DNA from: DAOTTX01 sp034437515
GTDB lineage: Bacteria > Chloroflexota > Anaerolineae > Aggregatilineales > Phototrophicaceae
Assembly: GCA_034437515.1 (NCBI GenBank)
Contig: DAOTTX010000121.1
Span: 1-46,582 of the forward strand
Length of the DNA: 46,582 nt
Direction: 5' to 3'
Each line of letters opens with the position of its first letter. Position 1 is the stretch's first letter. The position numbers were made by a program, and so were the translations under genes. Under the pieces are notes generated by a model. It ran no database searches, was not told where the DNA came from, and saw only the letters and a list, made by a program, of their open reading frames with translations. This document shows positions 33,080 to 41,825 of the stretch, one piece after another.

Positions 33080-35866
33080 CTAAGAATCGTCCGCTTCTTC
33101 GGTCGTTTCGGGTGGTGGCGCGGTCGATGTGGCGCTGGGTAAATCCGTCGCCGTTGCCGTTGCCGATGGGGTATCGGTTGGTGTGACCGTCTGCGATGAT
33201 GTTGCTGTATGGGTCGCGGTCACCGTGTCAGTCGGTGTGACCGTCTGCGATGGTGTTGCTGTATGGGTCGCGGTCACCGTGTCAGTCGGTGTGGTGGTAT
33301 GGGTCGCCGTGCCGACCGACGTCTGCATAGCCTCGGCGGTACCGGTACCGCCTGCGATGAGTGCCGTTGCCGTCAGTGCAAACTCGCTGATCGGTGTCGA
33401 AGTCGAGGTACTCATCTGAGCGAGTGCCCGGTCGATCTCGTCGAACATCTCCGTCGGGTTCACACGTATGCCGTTGATGAGCACGGTGGGGGTCGCATTG
33501 ATCCCCTGCCGCCCTGCATAGGACATACCCATCTGGAGGAAATCATTGGCCACGCGACTCTCCAGGCAGGTGGCAAAGGCCTGTCGATCTAGCCCCTGTG
33601 TATCTGCCAGCCGCACCAGTGCTTCCGCTACCTGATTATCGAAATCGCCTTGACGCTCGAATACGATGTGACTAAAGGCCCAGTATTGCCCTTGCTGACC
33701 GGCACAATACGCGCCACGCGCACCCTCGCGGGCGACAATCGTATTACCCGTTACCATCGGGATGAAACGTACCACAACATCGCCGGTGCGGGCAAACTCG
33801 ATCAACGTGTCGCTGTTCTCTGCGTGGAAGTTGGCACAGGTCTGGCAGCCATAACTGCTGAACAGCTCCACCACGACCGGTGCGTTGGGGCTGCCAAGCT
33901 GGAAGAAGCCATTAGCGGAGGTGGTCTGTAGAACCTCGTCATAACGCCCGGCCAGTTCTTGTGTAAACATCTGCGATTGCGCGTTGACCTCCTCCAGATC
34001 AACGAGGGCGTCATCTTGCAGCGTCAGGGTGAGGCGTGCTGTTGCGACGTCCTCATCGAGCGCCCAGGTAATTGTCGCGCTTTCCAGCACGTTGACCAAC
34101 AGAGCGACGAGTTGCGGCACATCCGGGCTGAGGACGGCGGGGTCAAGTTCCGGCAGCACATCGACCAGTGACTCGGTGCCGACGTACCACACCGAAACCG
34201 GCTCATCGAGGAAGAGTGTTTCTGCGGCGTAGACGAAGGCGTCATCATCGTTGAGGGGGTCGCTGCCGGGGTCAAGCGCGAATTCGGCACCCGGACGCCC
34301 ACTCACGACGAAGATTTCTTCGTTCGCGCCAAAGACCAGATCAAGCTCCGGGGTGTTGAACAGCACATCCGCCGGGAGGCCCGCGAGTACCAGCGGCCCA
34401 CGAATAGGCGCGGTCAGCACGATGGCCTCGCCATCATCGACTTGCAGCGGCCCGTAATCCAGTTCGTAGAGGTCGAGCGCCTCACTGAAGCGCGTGACCA
34501 CGTTGGCGGCGGCGTCTGCGTCGGTCGCTTCGGTCAAGAAGGCGAGGTCGAAGGTGAAGTCGAGGTCGCTTTCCACCGGGAGCAGCGAGGCATGAATCGC
34601 ATAGTCGCCGGTCATCCATTCCAGCACATCGTTACGCAGGTTCAGGCCGGTGAAGCCAGCAAACAGGGGCGTCAGCGAGACCTCAGTCACACCACCAAAA
34701 TTGATCGTGCTCAGGTCAATCATTTCTGCAAATTCGAGCAGCATTTCCTCGTCGGCGTCGAGCATGAGGTCTTCTTCCTCGGCGGCGAGTTCGAGCAGGC
34801 TGTCAAGCTGGGTCTGCAAGGTCGGGCCGATTTCGTCCAACGCATCAAACACGGCGAACACCTGACCGCCGTAGTTGGTGCCATGAATGACCAACTGCGC
34901 GTTAGCGGGGATGTACTCGGCGAAGTCGGGATCAATCGGCTCACTTTCGGAGAGCATCAACCCGCTGGTGGTGCCGAATAATCCACCATTGCCATAAATG
35001 CCGACTTGATCTATCACCAGACTGCGCTCGTCGATGATGGTCAGGCCAACGGCGATGGTTTCAGCGGACGTCTCCATCTGCTGCAACTGCACAGTGTTCT
35101 GGATGATGAGTTCGGCAAGGCCGGGGTTGCCCATCTCCTGAGCAAATTCCATCACGGCTTCGGTGATTTCGTTGAGCGTGGCGGAGAATTCACTTGCGTC
35201 AACATAGGCGATGGCGTTGTATTCATCGGCGGGGAGTTCATCGAGTGTGGTCGTGAAGGTGTCATTCTCACTGAGCGCGGTCATCTCACCCTCGAACGCT
35301 TCGACGAGCAATTTTTCCTCGAAGCCGAGTAGCAACACGTCATCGCTGACCAGCACGTAAGTTTCCTCATCGGTGAACAGCGTGTAATCGCCTTCGTCCG
35401 TCTCGGTGACATTTTCTTCGGTGCTCAGGCGGATGAAGTCCTCAGCGGCGGCACGGTCGGCGACTTCTATCGCCACTAAAACCGGCACCTCATCAATAGA
35501 CTCCGTGCCGGTTTCCACGAGGTCAACCAATGGCTCAAACGACGTCACACCGATGGCGGCTCTATCACCGGCCCAATCTAAGATGATCTGTGAGCTGAGG
35601 CCGGTCACTTCGATCACGGCGGCGTCAAACAGATCCGCCGCGGAGAAGCCGGGCGGGATGACCTCACCGCCGAGGTTGTCGTTCAAGGTCTGTAAAAGCA
35701 CATCGAGTTCTTCAAGATAGGCGCTGTCGGTGCGGACGGTAGCGAAAACCACCGTCTCTTCGGGGAAATAGTCGGATAGTGAGGCCAGGTCTTCGGCTGG
35801 CATGGCCTGTGCTGTGCCGGGAAGCAGCAGCAGCACGAGCAGCAGTGGCACAAATAGTCTCCGCAT
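33080..35866 (-). CDS. Secreted DUF3352 - DsbA-like thioredoxin fusion with Thr-rich tail
   Basis: A 928-residue exported protein. Signal peptide about 1-21 (ends AQAM); DUF3352 about 25-630, starting LSDYFPEETVVFATV; DsbA/BdbD-like thioredoxin domain about 648-815 with the active site CQTC (Cys674, Cys677) and the cis-proline motif NATPTVLING; then a 110-residue Thr/Ser/Pro-rich tail with 18-residue repeats (TDTVTATHTATPSQTVTP). Two more Cys in the thioredoxin domain (YCAGQ, TCLES) could form a structural disulfide. The protein probably catalyses thiol-disulfide exchange outside the cell, with DUF3352 as a binding part. It is the first gene of a two-gene operon. Confidence 0.87.
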   Translation of the reverse strand: MRRLFVPLLLVLLLLPGTAQAMPAEDLASLSDYFPEETVVFATVRTDSAYLEELDVLLQTLNDNLGGEVIPPGFSAADLFDAAVIEVTGLSSQIILDWAGDRAAIGVTSFEPLVDLVETGTESIDEVPVLVAIEVADRAAAEDFIRLSTEENVTETDEGDYTLFTDEETYVLVSDDVLLLGFEEKLLVEAFEGEMTALSENDTFTTTLDELPADEYNAIAYVDASEFSATLNEITEAVMEFAQEMGNPGLAELIIQNTVQLQQMETSAETIAVGLTIIDERSLVIDQVGIYGNGGLFGTTSGLMLSESEPIDPDFAEYIPANAQLVIHGTNYGGQVFAVFDALDEIGPTLQTQLDSLLELAAEEEDLMLDADEEMLLEFAEMIDLSTINFGGVTEVSLTPLFAGFTGLNLRNDVLEWMTGDYAIHASLLPVESDLDFTFDLAFLTEATDADAAANVVTRFSEALDLYELDYGPLQVDDGEAIVLTAPIRGPLVLAGLPADVLFNTPELDLVFGANEEIFVVSGRPGAEFALDPGSDPLNDDDAFVYAAETLFLDEPVSVWYVGTESLVDVLPELDPAVLSPDVPQLVALLVNVLESATITWALDEDVATARLTLTLQDDALVDLEEVNAQSQMFTQELAGRYDEVLQTTSANGFFQLGSPNAPVVVELFSSYGCQTCANFHAENSDTLIEFARTGDVVVRFIPMVTGNTIVAREGARGAYCAGQQGQYWAFSHIVFERQGDFDNQVAEALVRLADTQGLDRQAFATCLESRVANDFLQMGMSYAGRQGINATPTVLINGIRVNPTEMFDEIDRALAQMSTSTSTPISEFALTATALIAGGTGTAEAMQTSVGTATHTTTPTDTVTATHTATPSQTVTPTDTVTATHTATSSQTVTPTDTPSATATATDLPSATSTAPPPETTEEADDS
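33181..33288. repeat. 54-bp tandem repeat in the Thr-rich coding tail
   Basis: Two nearly identical 54-bp units (one or two changes) and a partial third coding for 18-residue Thr-rich repeats. The near identity suggests recent duplication or length variation between strains. Confidence 0.75.
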
Positions 35867-36019
35867 GTAGAAACCTCCTGTTTGCTGTCATGGTAAATTT
35901 TTCACACATACATTATACCTTGATTACGCAATAGCGCTGGAGAAGTTTCAGATGTAAGGTGTTTAAGGTCTGATGAACGAAATTAAAACCTTTGCCCGGT
36001 TCGAGGTGATGCAGTTCGC

Positions 36020-36071
36020 AGTTGTTAGTATGTTGGACGCCATTCTTGGTGTCCGCTTGCTACTAACAACT
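36020..36071. repeat. Nested inverted repeat upstream of a glycosyltransferase gene
   Basis: Outer arms AGTTGTTAGTA and TACTAACAACT (perfect 11 bp) enclose an inner stem GGACGCC/GGTGTCC (7 pairs with one G-T) with a 6-nt loop. It sits in the 236-bp gap between the DUF3352-DsbA start and the glycosyltransferase at 36.1 kb; the rest of that gap shows nothing else. Confidence 0.6.
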
Positions 36072-36102
36072 AACACGTAGATGATGTATGTCCTAAAGGT
36101 TT

Positions 36103-38313
36103 GTGGTGAACACAGAAAGAACAGTCATGCACCATTATTTTGAAATCTCTCCACGTTTTTGGGGTGTGCTGGCGTTTGGGCTGGCGTGTATCGCGGCGGC
36201 GGGGTTCTACCCGGCAGAACGCCCCCACCCGCTGTCGCCGGAAGTGCTCGCCGCGCTGGTGGCCTGCGTGCTGACAGCGGTCGCGCTGGGTGTGGGTGCT
36301 TATCTGGGGCGGCTGCACGCCCCGGCACTGCTGGATATACCCGCTGCCGAGACGGTACGCCTGACCGCGCTGCACGGCGTGATGATCGCCGTTGCCGGTG
36401 TGTTGCTGGCGTTCGTCACCGAGGCAGGGAGCGACTTTACCGGTCTAAGCTGGATCGACACGGCCTCACATCATGTGCAATTTGTCGCGTGGGTGGCGGC
36501 GCTGCTGCTGCTGGCCTACGGCGTGCGCGGTCTGACGGTCACCCCGGCGTCATCTGATCCACGCTTGCGCGTTGAACGTTGGGAGTGGCTGGTGCTGGTG
36601 TTGATCGTGCTGCTGGCGCTGGCGCTGCGGGTGTGGCGTCTGGATGACACCATCCGTATGATGGTCGATGAGATGAACTTCGCCGCGAGTGTGCGCTGGT
36701 TCTGGGCGTTCGACGATGTACCGCTGTTAGAGCCGATCTCCAATGTGATCCCGTTCCCGCGCCTGTATACCTACTGGCAATCGTGGACGATGGCGCTTTT
36801 CGGGCGGGACTTCCTCGGCTTTCGCATGGTGAGCGCGATTACCGGCACACTGACCGTCGCCGCGACGTGGTGGCTGGCCCGTCATCTGTTTGACCGACGG
36901 GCGGCCTTGCTCGCCGCGCTGCTGCTGGCGGTGCTGCCGCCGCACATCCACTTTAGCCGCCTCGCACTGAACAACATCGCGGAGCCACTGTTCGGCACGC
37001 TGGCACTGGCCTATATCGCTCGTGGCTTGCAGAGCGGTGCACGGCGGGATTTTGTGCTGGCAGGGGTATCACTGGGACTGACGCAGTATTTCTTTGAGGC
37101 CGGACGCTGGCTCTACCCACCGCTGGTCGCGTTGTGGTTGCTGTGGGTGTGGGGTGTGGATCGCCGCCGGTTGTCCATCGCTATGCGTCGGCATCTGCTG
37201 GCGATGTTAGGGATCGCGCTGCTGCTGGCGCTGCCGGTATATGCCGTCCTGGTCGCCGATGCCGGGCACATCGCCGGGCGCATGGAGTCTTCCGGTGTAT
37301 CGAGTGAATTCATCGTCGGGTTGTTCACCGGAGAAAGTGACCGGGAGATGTTCGTCGCCAACGCCCTTTACGCCTTCCTGACCTACGTCAACAAACCGGA
37401 GATTTACATCTTCTACGGCGGGGTGCAATCGTTGATTACCACGCCGGTCGTGCCGCTGTTCGTGTTGGGGTTGGCGACGCTGGTGCTACGATGCCTCACA
37501 CGGCGCGGGGTGGGCGCGATGTTGGTGCTGCTGTGGATCGCCTCGACCTCTGCCGGGAACGCGCTCATGGTGCAGCCGTACAGCAGTCCGCGCTTTGTGG
37601 TGGCCTTCCCCGCACTGGCGATTATGATGGCGGTCGGCCTGTGGATGTTGGGGCGTCTGCTCGCTGCACCGGGGATCGGTCGCCGGGTCGGGTGGTTCGG
37701 GTCGGCGGTGGTGTTGGCGCTGTTGTGTGGCGGGCAGGTGGCGTATTACTTCGGGCCGCATCTGGCGCACTTCAACCGGCAGTTCCGCGAAGTGCGCAAT
37801 TACCGGGATGTCGAGGACGCGCTGCTACGCGGCGTCGAACTGCCGACCGGCACCGCGATTCATCTCATCACGTCGGTGCCGTTCCACACACTCTACAGCC
37901 GGGATTTTGTGCTGTTCTTTTCCGACAATCAAACCGTCGAGACCATTCACATGAATGCGCTGCCCGATGACTACTTCACCGAACTCGACCCGTCACTGCC
38001 GCACGCGGTTTTTATCCCACCGGGGCAGGGACGTTTACGCTATCTGATGGCGGCGGGTTTCGGCGCACTGCCAGCGCCACAGCCCAGCCCTAATCCCGAT
38101 GTGCCCAGCGACGAACAATTCTTACTGTATTATTTCCCCCCGGCGGACGGTCGCCCGGCAGCGCCCCCCGTCCATGAAGTGCAGACCAACCCGGCAGCGT
38201 ATAACCGCGAACTCGCACGGCTGGCGTTAGGCGCAATCGTACTGGTGATGGGGGCGTTCGTGCTGCGGCGCACACAACGCGCAGGTGGTGTGAGGCTATT
38301 CACGAATGGGTGA
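36103..38313 (+). CDS. GT-C family glycosyltransferase (ArnT/PMT-like)
   Basis: A 736-residue membrane protein with about 12-13 helices and a soluble C-terminal part (about 590-700). The acidic pair of the first outer loop is MVDEMNF (Asp189), followed by YWQSWTMALFGRDFLGFRMVSAITGT, FDRRAALLAA and HFSRLALNN, closely matching both modules of the tandem glycosyltransferase at 26-30 kb. It should transfer a lipid-linked sugar outside the membrane. Start choice is open: GTG at 36103 (AAAGG close by), GTG at 36106, or ATG at 36127 (GAAAGA upstream). The 3-prime end overlaps the convergent acyltransferase by 18 bp. Confidence 0.88.
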   Translation: MVNTERTVMHHYFEISPRFWGVLAFGLACIAAAGFYPAERPHPLSPEVLAALVACVLTAVALGVGAYLGRLHAPALLDIPAAETVRLTALHGVMIAVAGVLLAFVTEAGSDFTGLSWIDTASHHVQFVAWVAALLLLAYGVRGLTVTPASSDPRLRVERWEWLVLVLIVLLALALRVWRLDDTIRMMVDEMNFAASVRWFWAFDDVPLLEPISNVIPFPRLYTYWQSWTMALFGRDFLGFRMVSAITGTLTVAATWWLARHLFDRRAALLAALLLAVLPPHIHFSRLALNNIAEPLFGTLALAYIARGLQSGARRDFVLAGVSLGLTQYFFEAGRWLYPPLVALWLLWVWGVDRRRLSIAMRRHLLAMLGIALLLALPVYAVLVADAGHIAGRMESSGVSSEFIVGLFTGESDREMFVANALYAFLTYVNKPEIYIFYGGVQSLITTPVVPLFVLGLATLVLRCLTRRGVGAMLVLLWIASTSAGNALMVQPYSSPRFVVAFPALAIMMAVGLWMLGRLLAAPGIGRRVGWFGSAVVLALLCGGQVAYYFGPHLAHFNRQFREVRNYRDVEDALLRGVELPTGTAIHLITSVPFHTLYSRDFVLFFSDNQTVETIHMNALPDDYFTELDPSLPHAVFIPPGQGRLRYLMAAGFGALPAPQPSPNPDVPSDEQFLLYYFPPADGRPAAPPVHEVQTNPAAYNRELARLALGAIVLVMGAFVLRRTQRAGGVRLFTNG

Positions 38314-38934
38314 CTTCGACCCCGACCGGCGCAGACGCATCTCGCTGACTTTTTCCGGGTGTTTCGCGGTGACTTCGCTGTAAGCGTCAAAGATGATCTG
38401 CATCTCGGTGTCGATGTCGCCGGTGGGATGAACTGGCGGATGCGCGAGGTTGATGATCTTGTTTTCGTAATCTAGCCGGCCCATGTAGATCGGCACGTTC
38501 GCGCCGACCGCCATCCAGTAGAAGCCGGTCTTCCAGTGGTCGAGATGGCGGCGGGTACCTTCCGGCGCGACCGCCAGCAACAGCGAATCGCGTTCTTCGA
38601 ACTGTTGCACGACCTGTTCTACGGTGTTGCGGCTGGACTTGCGATCAATGCCGACACCGCCCGCCGCCCGTATAAACCAGCCTATAAAACCGCGTGTCAA
38701 TTCCGCTTTGACCATCCATTTGAGGTCGGCACGGATGACCCACGAGGTCAGGACCATCATCCAGCCGTCCTGGTTGGCGGTGTGTGGCCCGGCGGTGACG
38801 ATCATCTTGCGGTCGGCGGGCAGATGCCCAACAACCCGCCACCCGGTCAACCACAGGTAGAATCGGGCGAACCAGTGCAGCAGCAAGGGAGTCTCCGGCG
38901 TGCGTGCCGGGTCTACGGTGTAGCTTTTGGGCAT
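38296..38934 (-). CDS. 1-acyl-glycerol-3-phosphate acyltransferase-like protein (PlsC family)
   Basis: A 212-residue acyltransferase probably acting on phospholipid or glycolipid precursors at the inner face of the membrane. The HX4D catalytic motif is HTANQD near residue 51, and the substrate motif is EGTRRH near 124. A hydrophobic stretch around residues 16-35 may attach it to the membrane. AAGGAT precedes the ATG. Its motif block (PHTANQDGWM, GGVGIDRK) suits the subgroup that includes small cytoplasmic PlsC paralogues; the precise substrate is not shown. Confidence 0.88.
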   Translation of the reverse strand: MPKSYTVDPARTPETPLLLHWFARFYLWLTGWRVVGHLPADRKMIVTAGPHTANQDGWMMVLTSWVIRADLKWMVKAELTRGFIGWFIRAAGGVGIDRKSSRNTVEQVVQQFEERDSLLLAVAPEGTRRHLDHWKTGFYWMAVGANVPIYMGRLDYENKIINLAHPPVHPTGDIDTEMQIIFDAYSEVTAKHPEKVSEMRLRRSGSKSPIRE

Positions 38935-38990
38935 GATGTATCCTTTGTGTGTTCATGATATGCGGATCGATTTTACATCGTCGTGATGAA

Positions 38991-39650
38991 TCAGCCAACG
39001 TTCTCTACACCGATCTTCGGGCACAGGTCATTGACCGGGCAGGCCGGGCAGCGTGGGCGGCGCGGCAGGCACACCTCACGCCCGAACTGCACCATCAGAC
39101 CGTTCCAATAAGGCCAGAACTCACGCGGCATCACGTCTTTGAGCGCCTCATTAACCTTCGGCGGTTGCTTAATGTCCGGGTCGATCAAACCGAGACGCTT
39201 GCTGATGCGGGCAACGTGGACGTCAACCGTGATGTCCTCGTGGATGCCGTAGCCGACCGCTAACGTCAGCACGGCGACCTTCCAGCCGACACCTTTATAT
39301 TCGCGCAGCGCCTCGACCGTGCGTGGAACCTCACCGTCGTTGGCTGCCACACCTTCCGCAATATCGCGCACGTAGGGTACTTTGTTCCGCCAGTACGTCA
39401 CCGGGTGGATGGCGTCCGCGATTTGCTCATCGGTGAGTTGAGCCATCGTCGCCGGGGTCGCTGCCATCTCGAACAGCGCATGGGCGGCCTTGAGGGTGTT
39501 TTCCTCGCGGGTCTGGGCGCTCAACATCGAGGCGATTAACGCTTTGAACGGTTCGCCGCGAAAATGCGCCAGTGAGGGCGGTTCCCAATCTTCAGCGGCG
39601 GCTTCGATGCGCCGGTAAATCTCACGGATGGTGACTTCATCCTGTGGCAT
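38991..39650 (-). CDS. nth: Endonuclease III (DNA glycosylase/AP lyase)
   Basis: It removes oxidised pyrimidines in base excision repair. The 219-residue protein has the helix-hairpin-helix (YKGVGWKVAVL, replacing the common LPGVGRKTA, with the catalytic Lys kept), the catalytic Asp in VDVHVAR, and the 4Fe-4S ligands in the pattern C-x6-C-x2-C-x5-C near the C-terminus. The start is set at 39650, where similarity begins; the longer frame to 39788 adds no family-like sequence. The Shine-Dalgarno is weak. It diverges from the SLATT-like operon. The Trp after GVG is less usual than Arg and could mark a divergent Nth subgroup. Confidence 0.92.
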   Translation of the reverse strand: MPQDEVTIREIYRRIEAAAEDWEPPSLAHFRGEPFKALIASMLSAQTREENTLKAAHALFEMAATPATMAQLTDEQIADAIHPVTYWRNKVPYVRDIAEGVAANDGEVPRTVEALREYKGVGWKVAVLTLAVGYGIHEDITVDVHVARISKRLGLIDPDIKQPPKVNEALKDVMPREFWPYWNGLMVQFGREVCLPRRPRCPACPVNDLCPKIGVENVG

Positions 39651-39846
39651 GGGGATCTGCTTTCGTGGTTCTCGATCAAATACTTGTACTGTAGCGGACG
39701 CGCATAAGCACCAGATGTGGGCACTATTGTTGACCGTACCGTACACACCAGCGCCACCGGATGTGGTATGGTCGAATTGCACGATCATTATGATTGCGAC
39801 ATACTATTTTCTAACATGAGAAGCGACCAGAGAAAGGTGAGGACGA

Positions 39847-40503
39847 ATGACTGATCCGGCAGTAGCGGAAGCAAATAAAAAAAATACACAGGAGCAGCCC
39901 ATCACACAGGAGAAACCGGGCTTTCGCTCCTGGGCACCGAATTGGCTTAAGCAGATGCCCCAATTGCGCCCACCGGAAGCGCGTGAGGACTTCCAACTGG
40001 TAGATAAGGCACAGCTTGAGAGCCTCTACGCAAACACAGACATCCCCGACGAGATCAAAAACCAGGTCTATGACGACATGGCGCACATGGAGTACGAGCT
40101 ATTGCGCCTCTTTCGTGAGCGTGATCATAAGGCCAAGTATCATCAGAATCGCTACCGGCTGTTTCAGATTGGGTACATGATGCTCGCGGCATTGGCGACC
40201 CTGTTTGGCTCTTTATTGGCGCTTTCGCTCAACACGAGTACTTTGCTTGTGGCGATTTTTTCCTTTGGTGAAACGTTGGTCGCTCTGGGAACGGCTTTCC
40301 TGGCTACACTCAGCGGACGTGAACCGTCACTGCCAACCTGGTTGGAAAATCGCCGCCGGGCGGAGGCACTACGCCGGGAATACTTCCGCTTTCTGGCGAA
40401 CCTGCCGCCCTACAGTGAGGTCAAACAAACCTACGAACGTAAGATGCTGCTCTCCCGCCGGGCGGCAGATTTGAACCGGGGCGAAAGCCTCAAGGAGAAT
40501 TAA
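39847..40503 (+). CDS. SLATT/DUF4231-like two-TM membrane protein
   Basis: The 218-residue protein has a soluble N-terminus (1-85), an amphipathic helix with YHQNRYRLFQ, two adjacent membrane helices (about 105-126 and 131-153) and a basic C-terminal helical part with WLENRRRAEALRREYFRFL, the layout of DUF4231 within the SLATT group. SLATT proteins (SMODS and SLOG-associating two-TM) are predicted membrane effectors in nucleotide-dependent conflict systems. AAAGGTGAGG lies before the ATG. The next gene starts 2 bp after its stop. No cyclase or SLOG gene is adjacent, so any sensing role must come from elsewhere. Confidence 0.75.
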   Translation: MTDPAVAEANKKNTQEQPITQEKPGFRSWAPNWLKQMPQLRPPEAREDFQLVDKAQLESLYANTDIPDEIKNQVYDDMAHMEYELLRLFRERDHKAKYHQNRYRLFQIGYMMLAALATLFGSLLALSLNTSTLLVAIFSFGETLVALGTAFLATLSGREPSLPTWLENRRRAEALRREYFRFLANLPPYSEVKQTYERKMLLSRRAADLNRGESLKEN

Positions 40504-40505
40504 GC

Positions 40506-41114
40506 ATGTCTGAAGATATGGAGCGTGAAGCACTGCGTGCGCGTTATCTAGTGTTTGATAAATTCGCCGTCAAAGACCAGAAAAATTACTACCAGGCCAC
40601 CGTGGAGAACTACAAGCAAAGTGCGCGGCAGGTGAACTTCTGGCGGGCGTTGTTCGCCTTCGCTACCGGGTTCGTCGCCGCTGCTGCGGGGGTCATCGCA
40701 CAGGGCGCGGACTCGACCTTTGCCGGTATACTTGTGACGATCTTCGCTGTTCTGGCGGTCGTCTTACCGGCGATTGGCGCGGTTTTTAACTCCCTGGCGG
40801 ATCTCTACCAGTGGGACAAGCTCTCCAGCATTTATCAATCCGCGCTGGAAAATCTCGAAGTGGCGGATTCACTCTCGCCGGTTGATGAGATTCAAGAAGA
40901 CCAGACCTATCGCGGCGCGGCGCGGTCGTTCGCGGAAGGGGCCATCTCGGTGATGCGTGACGAAACCGCCCAGTGGGGCCAGTCGATCCGCACGCCGGAG
41001 GAATTGCAAGCATTCGTAGAAAAAGAACTTGAGATCGCGGAAAGCCTCTCGCCGGGCTTTGGGGATAGCGACGACGACAAGATCCCGAAACTGCCGCCGC
41101 CGAATACATCCTAA
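40506..41114 (+). CDS. Second SLATT-like two-TM membrane protein
   Basis: A 202-residue protein with the same plan as its neighbour: a helical N-terminus with YYQATVENYKQSARQ, two closely spaced membrane helices (about 40-62 and 72-98), then a helix (LYQWDKLSSIYQSALENLEVADSL) and an acidic, Pro-rich end. The sequence is clearly different from the upstream protein, so they are probably two subunits rather than a recent duplication. AAGGAG within the end of the first gene (about 40491-40496) serves as binding site and the gap is 2 bp, so they are translationally linked. A pore or membrane-sensor complex is inferred. Confidence 0.7.
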   Translation: MSEDMEREALRARYLVFDKFAVKDQKNYYQATVENYKQSARQVNFWRALFAFATGFVAAAAGVIAQGADSTFAGILVTIFAVLAVVLPAIGAVFNSLADLYQWDKLSSIYQSALENLEVADSLSPVDEIQEDQTYRGAARSFAEGAISVMRDETAQWGQSIRTPEELQAFVEKELEIAESLSPGFGDSDDDKIPKLPPPNTS

Positions 41115-41147
41115 ACCATCAAGGACATCATCGAAGGATTGCAAATC

Positions 41148-41714
41148 ATGTCAGGAATCGTGCTGGAAAGACTGCTCGCCAGTGCAGATGCCGCGCTCAA
41201 ACGAGAAGCATTCATGACCGCTATCACGCTCTATCGTCGCTGCATCCTTGCCGCCGAGGACGCGCTCCAACATGGGATGAGCAAGCTGGCGACGACAGAG
41301 CAAGCGGAGCAGGCGCAGTTCTGGCGAGGGGTGCTGGAACAATACCCGCACCGGGTCGATGTCTGGTTCATCGCAGGTGAACATAGTGCCGATCCGGTCG
41401 CCCATTACACGGCGATGCTTGACGCCATGCCACAACACCGCGACGAGATCAGGCTGCGACGACTGAGCGCCGCATGTGTCGAGGACGCGGCACGGCACCG
41501 GCAGACGATCATCGAAGACTTCCGCTACCTGTGGTTTCGAACGGCGATGCAAGCGCAGGCACTGAAGCAAATCAGCATCTATCTACACGATCACAGCGCG
41601 CTACCCGTGCTTGAACTGTTGGGGCAGATGGGTGATGTACCGGAGCCACTCGCGCAGTTTCTACAGCTCCGGATCGAACAGATTCGTTTGCTCCAGCAGC
41701 TTACATCGCGTTGA
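41148..41714 (+). CDS. Hypothetical helical protein of the SLATT-like operon
   Basis: Not recognised. The 188-residue protein is soluble and almost wholly alpha-helical, with TPR-like spacing in the first 60 residues (ALKREAFMTAITLYRRCILAAEDAL). No catalytic motif is visible. The ATG at 41148 follows GAAGGA by 9 bases; a TTG at 41139 is possible. It is 33 bp after the second two-TM gene and is the last gene of the operon; a hairpin terminator lies beyond. It could be the cytoplasmic partner of the membrane pair. Confidence 0.68.
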   Translation: MSGIVLERLLASADAALKREAFMTAITLYRRCILAAEDALQHGMSKLATTEQAEQAQFWRGVLEQYPHRVDVWFIAGEHSADPVAHYTAMLDAMPQHRDEIRLRRLSAACVEDAARHRQTIIEDFRYLWFRTAMQAQALKQISIYLHDHSALPVLELLGQMGDVPEPLAQFLQLRIEQIRLLQQLTSR

Positions 41715-41825
41715 CGAATAAACAAAAGCCAGCGGAACACATTTGCGATCACCTGCACGGCTATCATGAGCCGCTCAGCCGCTCTGGTTGATCGACTCGG
41801 CGGCGGTGGAGTAAGCAGAAGCAGA

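Noticed and set aside
39783..39808. Promoter TTGCAC/TACTAT for the SLATT-like operon
   Set aside because: Both hexamers are weak and the spacer is 19 bp; not good enough to list as a feature.
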